Assembly: GCA_002084425.1 (NCBI GenBank)
Contig: NBLN01000003.1
Coordinates: forward strand, 1-64,000
Direction of reading: 5' to 3'
DNA from: Desulfobacteraceae bacterium 4572_130
GTDB taxonomy: Bacteria; Desulfobacterota; Desulfobacteria; Desulfobacterales; Desulfobacteraceae
Length of the DNA: 64,000 nt
Notes under the pieces: generated by a model
Seen by the model: the letters and a program-made list of their open reading frames with translations, nothing else
Told to the model about the DNA's origin: nothing
The model's database searches: none
Made by a program: the position numbers and the translations under genes
Shown here: one piece after another, positions 35,934 to 44,161 of the stretch
Position numbering within the stretch: position 1 is the stretch's first letter
How the letters are laid out: each line of letters starts with the position of its first letter

Positions 35934-36449
35934 ATGCTTAAAAAAAAACTTGGGCAAATAAAACTTCTTTTACTTGATGTTGACGGCATTCTTACAGATG
36001 GAAAAATCACATATACAGAAAATGGAAAGGAAATTAAAAATTTTGATTCAAAGGATGGGCTTGGATTAAAACTTTTAATGGAATCTGGTGTTAAGGTTGG
36101 AATAATTACTGGAAGAAAATCAAAGGCTCTTACTGCAAGATGTAAAAATCTTGGAATTAATATTATTTTTGATAATATTAAAAATAAAATCAAAGCATTA
36201 GATACCATACTTAAAGAAACTGGTATTTCAACTGAAAACACTGCATTTGCAGGAGATGACTTGCCTGATCTGTGTGTAATGAAAAAAGTGGGGCTTTCCA
36301 TTACAGTTTCTGACGCATGTTCTGATGTTATAAAAGAAGCTGATATAGTAATTCCCCAAAGGGGAGGCAAAGGTGCAGTTCGTCAAATTTGCGAAGATAT
36401 TTTAAAGGCAAAAAATTTATGGAGTAATATTATATCTGGGTTTTTATAA
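35934..36449 (+). CDS. kdsC: Kdo-8-phosphate phosphatase KdsC
   Basis: HAD-family phosphatase that releases Kdo from Kdo-8-P. The 171-aa minimal HAD protein, without a cap domain, has motif I LLLLDVDGILTDGKI (two Asp), motif II GIITGR, and motif III/IV FAGDDLPDLCVM. C0-type tetrameric KdsC enzymes have this length. It follows kdsA, and lptC starts on its stop codon (TAATG overlap), so the genes are co-translated. Confidence 0.93.
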   Translation: MLKKKLGQIKLLLLDVDGILTDGKITYTENGKEIKNFDSKDGLGLKLLMESGVKVGIITGRKSKALTARCKNLGINIIFDNIKNKIKALDTILKETGISTENTAFAGDDLPDLCVMKKVGLSITVSDACSDVIKEADIVIPQRGGKGAVRQICEDILKAKNLWSNIISGFL

Positions 36450-37030
36450 TGAATTTTAATAAAATAACACCTAAAAAAATTAAACTTATACTATCTTTTA
36501 TTTTGTTTTTTATTATTATAGGGCTTTTTATAGTAGTAAGTTCCTTTAAAAAAAAATCTTTAAGCAAGCCAATAATCAACAATATAAAAATTGATTCAAA
36601 AGCAAGCTTAAGTTTAAACACCATGCATCAAACATCCATAAAAAATGGGATAAAACAATGGTCTCTTGATGCTTCTTCAGCAAAACTTTTAAAAGATAAC
36701 AAAGCTTTATTAAAAAATATAAAAGTTTTATTTTTTCTGAAAAATTCAAAGGAAATTGTTCTTACTTCTCCCAAAGGTATTATTGATACAAAAACAAATA
36801 ACATGACATTTTCAGGTAATGTTATTATTGCCTATAATGATTATATACTTGAAACCAAGAATTTGTATTATAAGAAAAATACCAATAGAATATACTCAAA
36901 TGACTCTGTTAAAATAAAAAATCAAAATTTAATTATTATTAATGCTGATACTTTATTAACTAATCTTAATAAAAACAGAGTTGTTCTTAAAGGAAATGTT
37001 AAAGCCATATTAAGTAAAAAATTTATATGA
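36449..37030 (+). CDS. lptC: LptC, LPS export periplasmic bridge component
   Basis: A 193-aa protein with a single N-terminal membrane anchor (LILSFILFFIIIGLFIVVSS) and a periplasmic beta-jellyroll domain, typical of LptC. It forms the bridge between LptB2FG and LptA. Sequence identity in this family is low, so the call relies on size, anchor and position between kdsC and lptA. The stop codon (TGA, 37028-37030) falls inside a reverse copy of repeat B that begins at 37024, so the last two or so residues may come from the insertion. Confidence 0.8.
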   Translation: MNFNKITPKKIKLILSFILFFIIIGLFIVVSSFKKKSLSKPIINNIKIDSKASLSLNTMHQTSIKNGIKQWSLDASSAKLLKDNKALLKNIKVLFFLKNSKEIVLTSPKGIIDTKTNNMTFSGNVIIAYNDYILETKNLYYKKNTNRIYSNDSVKIKNQNLIIINADTLLTNLNKNRVVLKGNVKAILSKKFI

Positions 37031-37118
37031 AAGAACTTATAACTACTTAATATTCTTTTATGTTTCCTTGTGAGGCAAACTAGGAATTAAAAACCAAATT
37101 TGCCTTAAGGCAATTATT
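37024..37118 (-). repeat. Dispersed repeat B, reverse copy overlapping the lptC end
   Basis: TATATGAAAGAACTTATAAC, then TACTTAATATTCTTTTATGT, TTGTGAGGCAAACTAGGAAT and TTGCCTTAAGGCAATTATTA: full copy between lptC and lptA. It covers the lptC stop codon. Confidence 0.7.
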
Positions 37119-37138
37119 AAAAAAATGGATGTAAAGGA

Positions 37139-37699
37139 ATGAACAAATATAAACTCATTAGTTTTTCTATTTTTTGTATAATATTAATCATAAATCCTAT
37201 TAAAATTTTTGCAGTAAATGTATTGGAGCAAAAAGATGATTTTTTTCAGATAACATCTGATACCATGATTTTTGAAAAAAAATCCTTATTTGTTGAATTT
37301 ACTGGGAATGTTATTGCAAAGAACCAAGAAACTATTATTTATGCAGATACTATAAAAATTTTCTTTTATAAAAATAAAAGAAAAGAAAAGAAAATAAAAG
37401 AAATAACTGCCCTGGGACATGTGAAATATATTTCAAAAAATCGAACAGCTTTTGCTAACAAAGCTGTTTATATAATAAAAGATCAAACACTTATTTTAAC
37501 AGGAGGACCTCCGAAAATTACAACAGATGAAAACTTTATAACAGGAGAAAAAATTACTTTCTTTATAAAAAAAAATAAAATCATTGTGAACAGTGGAGAA
37601 AAAAAACGAGTTGAAGCTTTTTTTAACTCCAAAGAGAATATTCATAAAAAAGAAAAAAATGACAAAACTAATATTAAGCAATCTAATAAAAACATATGA
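37139..37699 (+). CDS. lptA: LptA, LPS transport periplasmic protein (OstA-like)
   Basis: A 186-aa protein with a cleavable signal peptide (LISFSIFCIILIINPIKIFA) and an OstA-like beta-jellyroll: ITSDTMIFEKKSLFVEFTGN, IIYADTIKIFFYKNK, ITALGHVKYISKNRTAFA and LILTGGPPKI. It forms the periplasmic bridge carrying lipopolysaccharide. Its 3' end overlaps lptB by 41 bp. Confidence 0.87.
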   Translation: MNKYKLISFSIFCIILIINPIKIFAVNVLEQKDDFFQITSDTMIFEKKSLFVEFTGNVIAKNQETIIYADTIKIFFYKNKRKEKKIKEITALGHVKYISKNRTAFANKAVYIIKDQTLILTGGPPKITTDENFITGEKITFFIKKNKIIVNSGEKKRVEAFFNSKENIHKKEKNDKTNIKQSNKNI

Positions 37700-38381
37700 C
37701 AATAAACCTGTTGTAAATGGTGTTAATATTAAAGCAAACAAAGGGGAAGTAACAGGATTGCTAGGGCCCAATGGTGCCGGAAAAACTACTACTTTTTATA
37801 TGACTATAGGTATGATTAAGCCAGACAAAGGCAAGGTTTTTCTTGACCAGAATGAAATAACAGACTATCCAATATATTTAAGAGCGCGCAAAGGTCTAGG
37901 GTATTTACCTCAAGAATCATCAATTTTTAGAAAACTCACTGTAAGAGAAAATATCACTGCCATATTAGAAGTATTGCCTAATACAAATTCTGATATTAAT
38001 AAAAAAGCTGATCTTATCATGCATGAACTTGGAATAAGTTCTCTTGCAGAAAAAAAAGCAGGTCTTCTTTCAGGAGGAGAAAGAAGAAGACTTGAAATTT
38101 CAAGGGTCCTTGCGACAAAGCCTTTATTTATTCTCCTTGATGAACCTTTTGCAGGCATAGATCCCATGGCTGTATCAGATATTCAAAATATCATCACACA
38201 ACTTAGCAAAAAAAAAATAGGAATTCTTATATCTGACCATAATGTACGAGAAACTCTAGGAGTTTGCGATTTTGCATACATTATGAATCAGGGAACTGTA
38301 ATTGAATCAGGAAATCCTAAAAAAATCGCATCAAGCAAAATTGCAAAAAAAATCTACCTGGGAAATAATTTTAAACTTTGA
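37659..38381 (+). CDS. lptB: LptB, LPS export ABC transporter ATPase
   Basis: Cytoplasmic ATPase that powers LPS extraction. From the ATG at 37659 the protein is 240 aa, normal for LptB, and begins KLILSNLIKTYDNKPVVNGV. Walker A is GPNGAGKTTTFYM, the signature LLSGGERRRLEISRVL, Walker B FILLDEPFAGIDPMAV and the switch His SDHNVRETL. The DEPFAGIDP and HNVRET motifs are diagnostic for LptB. The frame opens 22 codons earlier, but those residues overlap lptA and are not in the family. Confidence 0.95.
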   Translation: MTKLILSNLIKTYDNKPVVNGVNIKANKGEVTGLLGPNGAGKTTTFYMTIGMIKPDKGKVFLDQNEITDYPIYLRARKGLGYLPQESSIFRKLTVRENITAILEVLPNTNSDINKKADLIMHELGISSLAEKKAGLLSGGERRRLEISRVLATKPLFILLDEPFAGIDPMAVSDIQNIITQLSKKKIGILISDHNVRETLGVCDFAYIMNQGTVIESGNPKKIASSKIAKKIYLGNNFKL

Positions 38382-38526
38382 TGGCATATTAGAACCTATT
38401 AGTTAATAATAATCTGCTTAAAAAGAATTTGTTATTAATTTTAATACTTTTTTTATCTAAAGTAATTATAAATAAAGGTGTCTTTTCTTATCCAAATTTC
38501 AGATTCAAAATATTATAATACGACTT

Positions 38527-38570
38527 CATAAAACTTGAACAAAACAGAATAATTGTGCAAAGCTCTTATT
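38527..38570 (+). repeat. Dispersed repeat F, copy 2
   Basis: CATAAAACTTGAACAAAACA, then GAATAATTGTGCAAAGCTCT. It aligns with 21244-21289 and with the reverse of 44486-44526. It lies in the lptB-rpoN gap. Confidence 0.5.
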
Positions 38571-38641
38571 CTAGTCATATTTAGATAATTTTACATTCTC
38601 ATAACAACTTAACCAGTTTATCAACTTTAATATGGTACAAA

Positions 38642-40078
38642 ATGGTACAAATAGGATTACAACAAAATCTATCCCAACAACTTGTTATGACGCCACAGTT
38701 GCAGCAGGCCATAAAACTGCTTCAGCTTTCTCACCTTGAGTTGCTTAATACTATACAACAAGAAATAGAAGAAAATCCAATATTAGAAGAAACTGCTCAA
38801 GAAGACCAAGAAGAGACTGATGATTCAAATAACAAAGATAAAAATCTCACAAAAGAAGATAACCAAATTAAAGAAATTACAATAGATGAAAGCATTAATA
38901 AGGATATTGATTGGGAAACTTATATTAATGAATATAATTCTACAGGTCGGATATATACTGAAACAAACCACCAGCAATCTCCTAATTATGAAGCATTTAC
39001 CAGTGCAAAAAAAACTTTAAAAAATCATCTTCAATGGCAGCTTTTAATGCATGGACAAACTAAAGAAGAAGAGGCTATTGGAAGTATTATCATAGGTAAT
39101 CTTAACTTGAATGGTTATCTTTGTACATCTATTGAAGAAATTATAGATTCAAATTCATTTAACCAAAAAAAAGTTGAAAAAGTTTTAAAAATAATACAAA
39201 GCTTTGATCCTTCTGGAGTATGTGCAAAAGACCTTAAAGAATGCCTGTTGATTCAAATAGAACATTTGGGTATAAAAAATCCTTTTCTTAAAAAAATAAT
39301 TTCAAACCACATGAAACACCTTGAAAACAAAAACTATAATAAAATTGCACAATCCCTACAAACTAATATAAAAAATGTTATTATAGCTGTAAACATTATA
39401 AAATATTTAGAACCTAAACCCGGCAGAAAATTTAATACTGATGAGCCCCATTATATTATCCCTGACATTTATGTTTATAAAAAAGGAGATGATTTTAAAA
39501 TAATTATGAATGAAGATGGGCTTCCAAAACTTAAAATAAATCATTTTTATAAAAATGTTATAAGTAATGGTAAACAAATATCAAAGGGAACAAAAACTTA
39601 TCTTAATGAAAAAATTCAGTCTGCATCCTGGTTTATAAAATCAATCCATCAACGCCAAAAAACCATATATTCAGTTATGGAAAGTATTATTAAATTTCAA
39701 AAAGAATTTTTTCAAAAAGGAATTTCATATCTAAAACCAATGGTACTAAGAGATATTGCTGAAGACATTGAAATGCATGAATCAACCATAAGCAGAGTTA
39801 CTACAAATAAATATACTTATACGCCCCAGGGACTTTTTGAACTTAAATATTTTTTTAATAGTTCAATAAAGCGTTTAGATGGTGATTTTCTATCCTCCAC
39901 AAGTGTTAAGGATAAAATCAAATTAATTATTCAAAAAGAGGACACTAAAAAACCATACAGCGACAGGCAAATCGCAAACCTTTTGAAAAAAGTAAATATA
40001 AATATAGCACGCAGAACAATTGCTAAATACAGGGAGACGCTTCGTATTCTTCCTTCTAGTAAACGCAAACAATTTTAA
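38642..40078 (+). CDS. rpoN: RNA polymerase sigma-54 factor
   Basis: Recognises -24/-12 promoters and needs enhancer-binding activators. The 478-aa protein has region I, rich in Gln and Leu (LQQNLSQQLVMTPQLQQAI, then LLQLSHLEL), an acidic region II, and the C-terminal DNA-binding part with the RpoN box ARRTIAKYRE (about residues 458-467). The order lptB-rpoN-hpf-ptsN is widely conserved in Proteobacteria. The start overlaps repeated ATGGTACAA triplets; 38642 gives the usual N-terminus. Confidence 0.96.
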   Translation: MVQIGLQQNLSQQLVMTPQLQQAIKLLQLSHLELLNTIQQEIEENPILEETAQEDQEETDDSNNKDKNLTKEDNQIKEITIDESINKDIDWETYINEYNSTGRIYTETNHQQSPNYEAFTSAKKTLKNHLQWQLLMHGQTKEEEAIGSIIIGNLNLNGYLCTSIEEIIDSNSFNQKKVEKVLKIIQSFDPSGVCAKDLKECLLIQIEHLGIKNPFLKKIISNHMKHLENKNYNKIAQSLQTNIKNVIIAVNIIKYLEPKPGRKFNTDEPHYIIPDIYVYKKGDDFKIIMNEDGLPKLKINHFYKNVISNGKQISKGTKTYLNEKIQSASWFIKSIHQRQKTIYSVMESIIKFQKEFFQKGISYLKPMVLRDIAEDIEMHESTISRVTTNKYTYTPQGLFELKYFFNSSIKRLDGDFLSSTSVKDKIKLIIQKEDTKKPYSDRQIANLLKKVNINIARRTIAKYRETLRILPSSKRKQF

Positions 40079-40090
40079 GGAGGTTTTTAT

Positions 40091-40444
40091 ATGAAAACAT
40101 CAATAACATTTAAAAAGATTGAGCCTTCTGATGCATTAAAACTTTATATTCAGAAAAAAATAGATCGATTTGAAAAAATGCTTGATAAACCTGCTGAAGC
40201 TCATATTGTACTCTCAGTAGAAAAAATTCGCTATATTGCTGAAATTTCTCTTGTTTGTGACAAATTAAAAATTCATGCAAAAGAAGAATCAGAAACCATG
40301 TATTCATCCATTGATACTCTAATGGATAAAGTAAAAATCCAGATAAAAAAGAACAAGGAAAAACTAAGACGGCATATGTCAGGAAACAAAAAAAGTATAA
40401 AAAATGATAATCTTATTTTAGATACATTACCAGAGAATTCTTAA
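40091..40444 (+). CDS. hpf: Ribosome hibernation promoting factor (short HPF/RaiA family)
   Basis: Binds the 30S decoding region and stops translation in stationary phase or stress. The 117-aa protein has TSITFKKIEPSDALKLYIQK, then AHIVLSVEKIRYIAEISL and a basic C-terminus. Short form: it lacks the C-terminal dimerisation domain of long HPF. AAGGAGG is a strong ribosome-binding site 12 bp past rpoN. Confidence 0.92.
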   Translation: MKTSITFKKIEPSDALKLYIQKKIDRFEKMLDKPAEAHIVLSVEKIRYIAEISLVCDKLKIHAKEESETMYSSIDTLMDKVKIQIKKNKEKLRRHMSGNKKSIKNDNLILDTLPENS

Positions 40445-40631
40445 AAAGAAAATTAATGGTATTGTAAAAAAGCTAGCTATAATTCTCTATAATATTTTTT
40501 TACAACTTCAATATATATATTGTATAGATACTTTCATTTTTAAAAAAAATATTATGTTTTGCCTGAGAAACTTTTTACTAAATCATCAAAATTACAACTT
40601 ATTTTTAAATTGGAATTTTTAATTTAATACT

Positions 40632-41090
40632 ATGAAACTACTAAATATTCTTAATAAAGATGGAATAATTGCAGCTCTCAAAGCAAAAGACAAAAAAAGT
40701 GTTCTTGAAGAACTTGCATCTTCTGTTTCAAAAACAGCTGGAATAGAAACCAAAGAAATAGTCAAAGTTTTACTTGAACGAGAAGGTCTGGGCAGCACAG
40801 GAATAGGAGGTGGAATTGCCATCCCGCATGGTAAATTAAATTCCATTGATTCAATCTTTGTAGGTTTTGGATTAAGTCGTAAAGGTATTGATTTTGACTC
40901 TTTAGATAACAAGCCTGTCCATATTTTTTTTCTTCTTATTACTTCAGAAAATTCTACAGGAATTCATCTTAAAGTACTTGCTAGAATTTCAAAATTCCTT
41001 AAACAAGAAAATTTTAAAAAAAGCTTGACAAAAGCTAATTCTAGAGAAGAAATTTTAAAAATAATTCAGGCAATAGACAAAGATTTTTAA
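40632..41090 (+). CDS. ptsN: PTS EIIA-Ntr-like regulatory protein
   Basis: A 152-aa EIIA(Ntr)/fructose-type domain with GGGIAIPHGKLNSID, where the His in IPHGK is the phosphorylation site, and LITSENSTGIHLKVLARIS. In this gene order it regulates rather than transports sugar, often acting on K+ uptake and sigma-54 output. The RapZ gene (rapZ/yvcJ) that often follows is absent here; a second EIIA (mannose type) follows instead. Confidence 0.93.
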   Translation: MKLLNILNKDGIIAALKAKDKKSVLEELASSVSKTAGIETKEIVKVLLEREGLGSTGIGGGIAIPHGKLNSIDSIFVGFGLSRKGIDFDSLDNKPVHIFFLLITSENSTGIHLKVLARISKFLKQENFKKSLTKANSREEILKIIQAIDKDF

Positions 41091-41237
41091 CAAACCTCCT
41101 AAAGACATCATTGAAATTAGATGAAGATTATAAAAATCCTGCATTAATATTTCAAATTTTGTTCATTGCCATGGCAACAATTTTTTAAAAGCTTATTAAA
41201 TATAATTTATAAAAATATGCATAGGAATAATAATAAC

Positions 41238-41651
41238 ATGACAGGATTTCTAATTGTTACGCACTCCAATCTCGGGCAGGCTCTTATTGAATCTGTAGAA
41301 TTTATTCTTAACACAAAACTTGAAAATATATTTTTTATTTCAATAGATATTAAGGAAGATACAAATTCTTTACATAAAAAAATAAAAAATGGTGTTAAAA
41401 AAGTACAAAATAATAATGGCGTTATTATCTTTACTGATATGTTTGGAGGAACACCATCCAACCTTAGTTATTCATTTCTAGAAGATGGGAAAATAGAAGT
41501 TATATCTGGAGTAAATCTTCCCATGCTTTTAAAAGCAGTAAATATTAGAAAAAAAACAGATATAAAAAAAATGGCGTCTATTCTTATAGAAAATGGGAAA
41601 AAAAGTATTTCTCTTGCAAGTGAAATACTTAAAGGTACCAAAAGAAACTAA
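41238..41651 (+). CDS. PTS EIIA-mannose-type protein
   Basis: A 137-aa PTS EIIA domain of the mannose family. TGFLIVTHSNLGQALIESVE contains the phosphorylatable His9; IFTDMFGGTPSNLSYSFL is the family signature. The open frame begins at ATG 41166, but residues before 41238 do not resemble the family and no IIB/IIC/IID genes are adjacent, so a regulatory role (a nitrogen-PTS branch) is more likely than sugar uptake. Confidence 0.88.
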   Translation: MTGFLIVTHSNLGQALIESVEFILNTKLENIFFISIDIKEDTNSLHKKIKNGVKKVQNNNGVIIFTDMFGGTPSNLSYSFLEDGKIEVISGVNLPMLLKAVNIRKKTDIKKMASILIENGKKSISLASEILKGTKRN

Positions 41652-41878
41652 AATAACTGCTATAAAGTAGATCTGATTTTTAATTCTTGGTTTGTCTTAC
41701 AACAAAACATGAAAAAATATTAATAGTTATATAGAGCTTTGCATAATGCCCTATTTATAGATATTTACAAACATTTTTTAAATTAACAATTAGAAGAAAA
41801 TATTTTATATTTTTAAAAATGTTTTTATAAAAAATGCATTTGCACAAAGGGTTCTTATAAGTTCTTTGATATAAAAAG
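41652..41878 (+). repeat. Repeat B copy interrupted by a family C element
   Basis: The left part of B (ATAACTGCTATAAAGTAGAT to AAAAAATATTAATAGTTATA) runs to about 41731. Then follows a family C element, 41732-41854, with ends TAGAGCTTTGCATAATG and TGCACAAAGGGTTC. B resumes at 41855 (TTATAAGTTCTTTGATATAA). TTATA occurs on both sides of the C element, as expected of a target duplication. Confidence 0.75.
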
Positions 41879-41941
41879 ATAATAAAAAAAATCTAACAGT
41901 ATGATGTAATCAAAGTATTATAAAACTAAAAAATAATACTT

Positions 41942-41990
41942 GATACAATATATAGCTATTTCTTGACATCTACTTGTTGTATATTGTATC
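41942..41990 (+). promoter_or_regulatory. Inverted-repeat promoter/operator upstream of gapA
   Basis: GATACAATATA (41942-41952) and TATATTGTATC (41980-41990) are a perfect 11-bp inverted repeat around TTGACA (41963-41968). The same arrangement, with N2-ACTT-N4 between TTGACA and the right half-site, precedes the methylmalonyl-CoA mutase at 13622-13665. A -10 TATCTG lies 18 bp after the -35 but is weak. Confidence 0.6.
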
Positions 41991-42057
41991 TGTCTTTATA
42001 TGGTTTTGTATTCCCAGGATATTGTTCCGGGAACAGCAAATAATTTAAAAACAATAG

Positions 42058-42177
42058 ATGGCATCAAAAGAAACTCCATATATAATGTTTTCTATTTTTC
42101 ATAAACAAAATATAGTATGTTAAAATTTTGAAAGAATACTAGAACACAATATATGGAGATTTTTTTTTAGGTACCAT
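42058..42177. repeat. TIR element upstream of gapA (family A ends)
   Basis: Left end ATGGCATCAAAAGAAACTCC followed by ATATA, right end inverted ATGGTACCTAAAAAAAAATC followed by TCCATATA. It is 120 bp, without coding capacity, and contains family A blocks (AAATATAGTATG, AAAATTTTGAAAGAATA). Confidence 0.65.
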
Positions 42178-42206
42178 TAAAATTGATTTAAAGGAGGTAT
42201 TTTTCA

Positions 42207-43211
42207 ATGAGTATCAAGCTTGGAATTAATGGATTTGGAAGAATTGGTAGAATGATTTTTAGAGCATCACTTAAAAATCCAGATATTGAGGTTGCAGCAA
42301 TCAATGATCTCACAGATACTGAGACCATAGCACACCTTCTTAAATTTGATTCTGTCCATGGCAGATTAAACAGCGATGTTACAGCACAAGATGGAGCAAT
42401 TAGTGTTGACGGAAAAGAAATTAAAATAACTTCTTTTAAAGAACCTGCTAATATTCCTTGGAAAAATTCAAACATTAATATTGTTGCAGAGTGTACTGGA
42501 TTTTTCAGAAGCAAAAAAGATGCATCCCAACATATTAAAGCCGGTGCAAAAAAAGTTGTTATTTCGGCACCTTCTCCAGACCCTGACATTACTGTTGTAC
42601 TAGGTGTAAATGAACAAGAATATGATAGTACATCACATAATATTATTTCAAACGCCTCATGTACAACAAACTGCCTTGCTCCTGTTGCAAAAGTACTTTT
42701 AGAAAATTTTGGAATTGTAAACGGTATGATGACAACAGTTCATGCCTATACTGGCGATCAAAAACTTCTTGATTTTCCCCATAAAGATTTAAGAAGAGCA
42801 AGAGCGGCAGCTCTATCAATGATTCCAACAACAACTGGTGCTGCAAAGGCAGTATCACTTGTACTTCCTGAACTTAAAGGTAAACTAAATGGGCTTTCAG
42901 TTCGTGTTCCCACAGCAAATGTATCATTAGTTGATCTTGTTGCAGTCATAGAAAAAGACAATGTAACAAAAGATGATATAAACCAAGCCTTAAAAAAAGC
43001 CAGTGAAAACGAACTCGCAGGTATTCTTGAATATAATGATCTTCCATTGGTATCCATAGATTTTAATGGAAGCCCTTTTTCATCAATTGTTGATGCAAAA
43101 AGTACAGATGTTATTGGTAATATGGTAAAAATATATTCATGGTATGATAATGAAGTTGGATATTCCACAAGAATGATTGATCTTATAGCAATGATAGGCA
43201 GATCTCTTTAA
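42207..43211 (+). CDS. gapA: Glyceraldehyde-3-phosphate dehydrogenase
   Basis: Interconverts glyceraldehyde-3-phosphate and 1,3-bisphosphoglycerate with NAD(P). The 334-aa protein begins KLGINGFGRIGRMIFRA (Rossmann fold), has the active-site NASCTTNCLAPVAK (catalytic Cys near residue 150) and MTTVHAYTGDQKL, with WYDNEVGYSTRMIDL at the end. AAGGAGG is a strong ribosome-binding site. The long upstream region contains an operator and a TIR element. pgk, the usual neighbour, is not between gapA and tpiA. Confidence 0.96.
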   Translation: MSIKLGINGFGRIGRMIFRASLKNPDIEVAAINDLTDTETIAHLLKFDSVHGRLNSDVTAQDGAISVDGKEIKITSFKEPANIPWKNSNINIVAECTGFFRSKKDASQHIKAGAKKVVISAPSPDPDITVVLGVNEQEYDSTSHNIISNASCTTNCLAPVAKVLLENFGIVNGMMTTVHAYTGDQKLLDFPHKDLRRARAAALSMIPTTTGAAKAVSLVLPELKGKLNGLSVRVPTANVSLVDLVAVIEKDNVTKDDINQALKKASENELAGILEYNDLPLVSIDFNGSPFSSIVDAKSTDVIGNMVKIYSWYDNEVGYSTRMIDLIAMIGRSL

Positions 43212-43227
43212 TACAAACTAAATTATG

Positions 43228-43373
43228 ATGGTGCCGTAGAAACTGAATAACTGCTATGATGCAGACCTGATTTTTGATTCAAGGCTTGCCTCACAATGAA
43301 AAATGAAAGAATATTAAGAAGTAATTATAAGTTCTTTCATAATAAAATATATGGAAAACTTTCACGGTGCCAT
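43228..43373. repeat. TIR element with a nested repeat B between gapA and tpiA
   Basis: Left end ATGGTGCCGTAGAAA and right end, inverted, ATGGCACCGTGAAA. A copy of repeat B occupies 43248-43345 (ATAACTGCTATGATGCAGAC to AGTTCTTTCATAATAAA). Residual TATATGGAAA at the inner right end matches the inner end of the 42058-42177 element, so B seems to sit inside a family A element. Confidence 0.7.
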
Positions 43374-43391
43374 TAATTTAAAGGAAAAATT

Positions 43392-44150
43392 ATGAATAGA
43401 ATTCCCTTAATTGCAGGCAACTGGAAAATGTTTAAAACTATAGATGAGTCTGTCTCAACAGCAGCAGAACTTGCTGAACTCAGTCATGATGTTAAAAAAA
43501 TTGATATTATGCTAGCTCCAACATCTATTAGTCTTTATCAAGTATCTCAAAAACTTAAAAACACAAACATACAAACAGGGGCTCAAAATATTTTTTATGA
43601 GGATGAAGGAGCTTATACTGGGGAAATATCTGCAAAAATGATAAAAGCTGCTGGTGCTAAATATGTTATTCTAGGACATTCAGAACGAAGGCAATATTTT
43701 GGAGAAACAGATGATTCCCTAGGAAAAAAAATAAAGGCAGCAATAGAACAAGACCTTATTCCCATATTATGTATTGGAGAAACTGAAAAACAAAGAGATG
43801 AAAATAACACTCTTGCAGTACTTAATAAACAAATAGAAAATGGATTAAAAGGATTTTCTTCCCAGGAACTTAAAAACATAGTCCTTGCGTATGAACCTGT
43901 ATGGGCTATTGGCACAGGAAAAACTGCAACTCCAGATCAAGTAAATAAAGTTCACAAAAACATTAGATCTTTCCTAGGGGAAATACTAGAAAATGAACTT
44001 GCAAATTCAATTAGAATCCTCTATGGTGGTTCGGTAAATTCTGGGAATGTAGCAGAATTAATGGCACTTGAGGATGTTGACGGAGCTCTGGTTGGCGGAG
44101 CAAGCCTTGGGGCTGATAAATTTATTAAAATAATAAAATATAAAGTTTAA
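43392..44150 (+). CDS. tpiA: Triose-phosphate isomerase
   Basis: TIM-barrel enzyme interconverting DHAP and glyceraldehyde-3-phosphate. The 252-aa protein has IPLIAGNWKMFKT (Lys), YVILGHSERRQYF (His), and VLAYEPVWAIGTGKTATP (catalytic Glu), ending ILYGGSVNSGN and GALVGGASL. Length is normal. AAGGAAA precedes the ATG. secG follows by 11 bp. Confidence 0.97.
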   Translation: MNRIPLIAGNWKMFKTIDESVSTAAELAELSHDVKKIDIMLAPTSISLYQVSQKLKNTNIQTGAQNIFYEDEGAYTGEISAKMIKAAGAKYVILGHSERRQYFGETDDSLGKKIKAAIEQDLIPILCIGETEKQRDENNTLAVLNKQIENGLKGFSSQELKNIVLAYEPVWAIGTGKTATPDQVNKVHKNIRSFLGEILENELANSIRILYGGSVNSGNVAELMALEDVDGALVGGASLGADKFIKIIKYKV

Positions 44151-44161
44151 AAATATAGATT

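Larger units (their letters stand above)
41652..42206. other. Intergenic region upstream of gapA, rich in repeats
   Basis: 555 bp. In order it holds repeat B interrupted by a family C element (41652-41878), an inverted-repeat promoter/operator (41942-41990), an inverted repeat TTCCCAGG/CCGGGAA (42011-42033) and a TIR element (42058-42177). It is the most repeat-dense stretch of the window. Confidence 0.7.
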
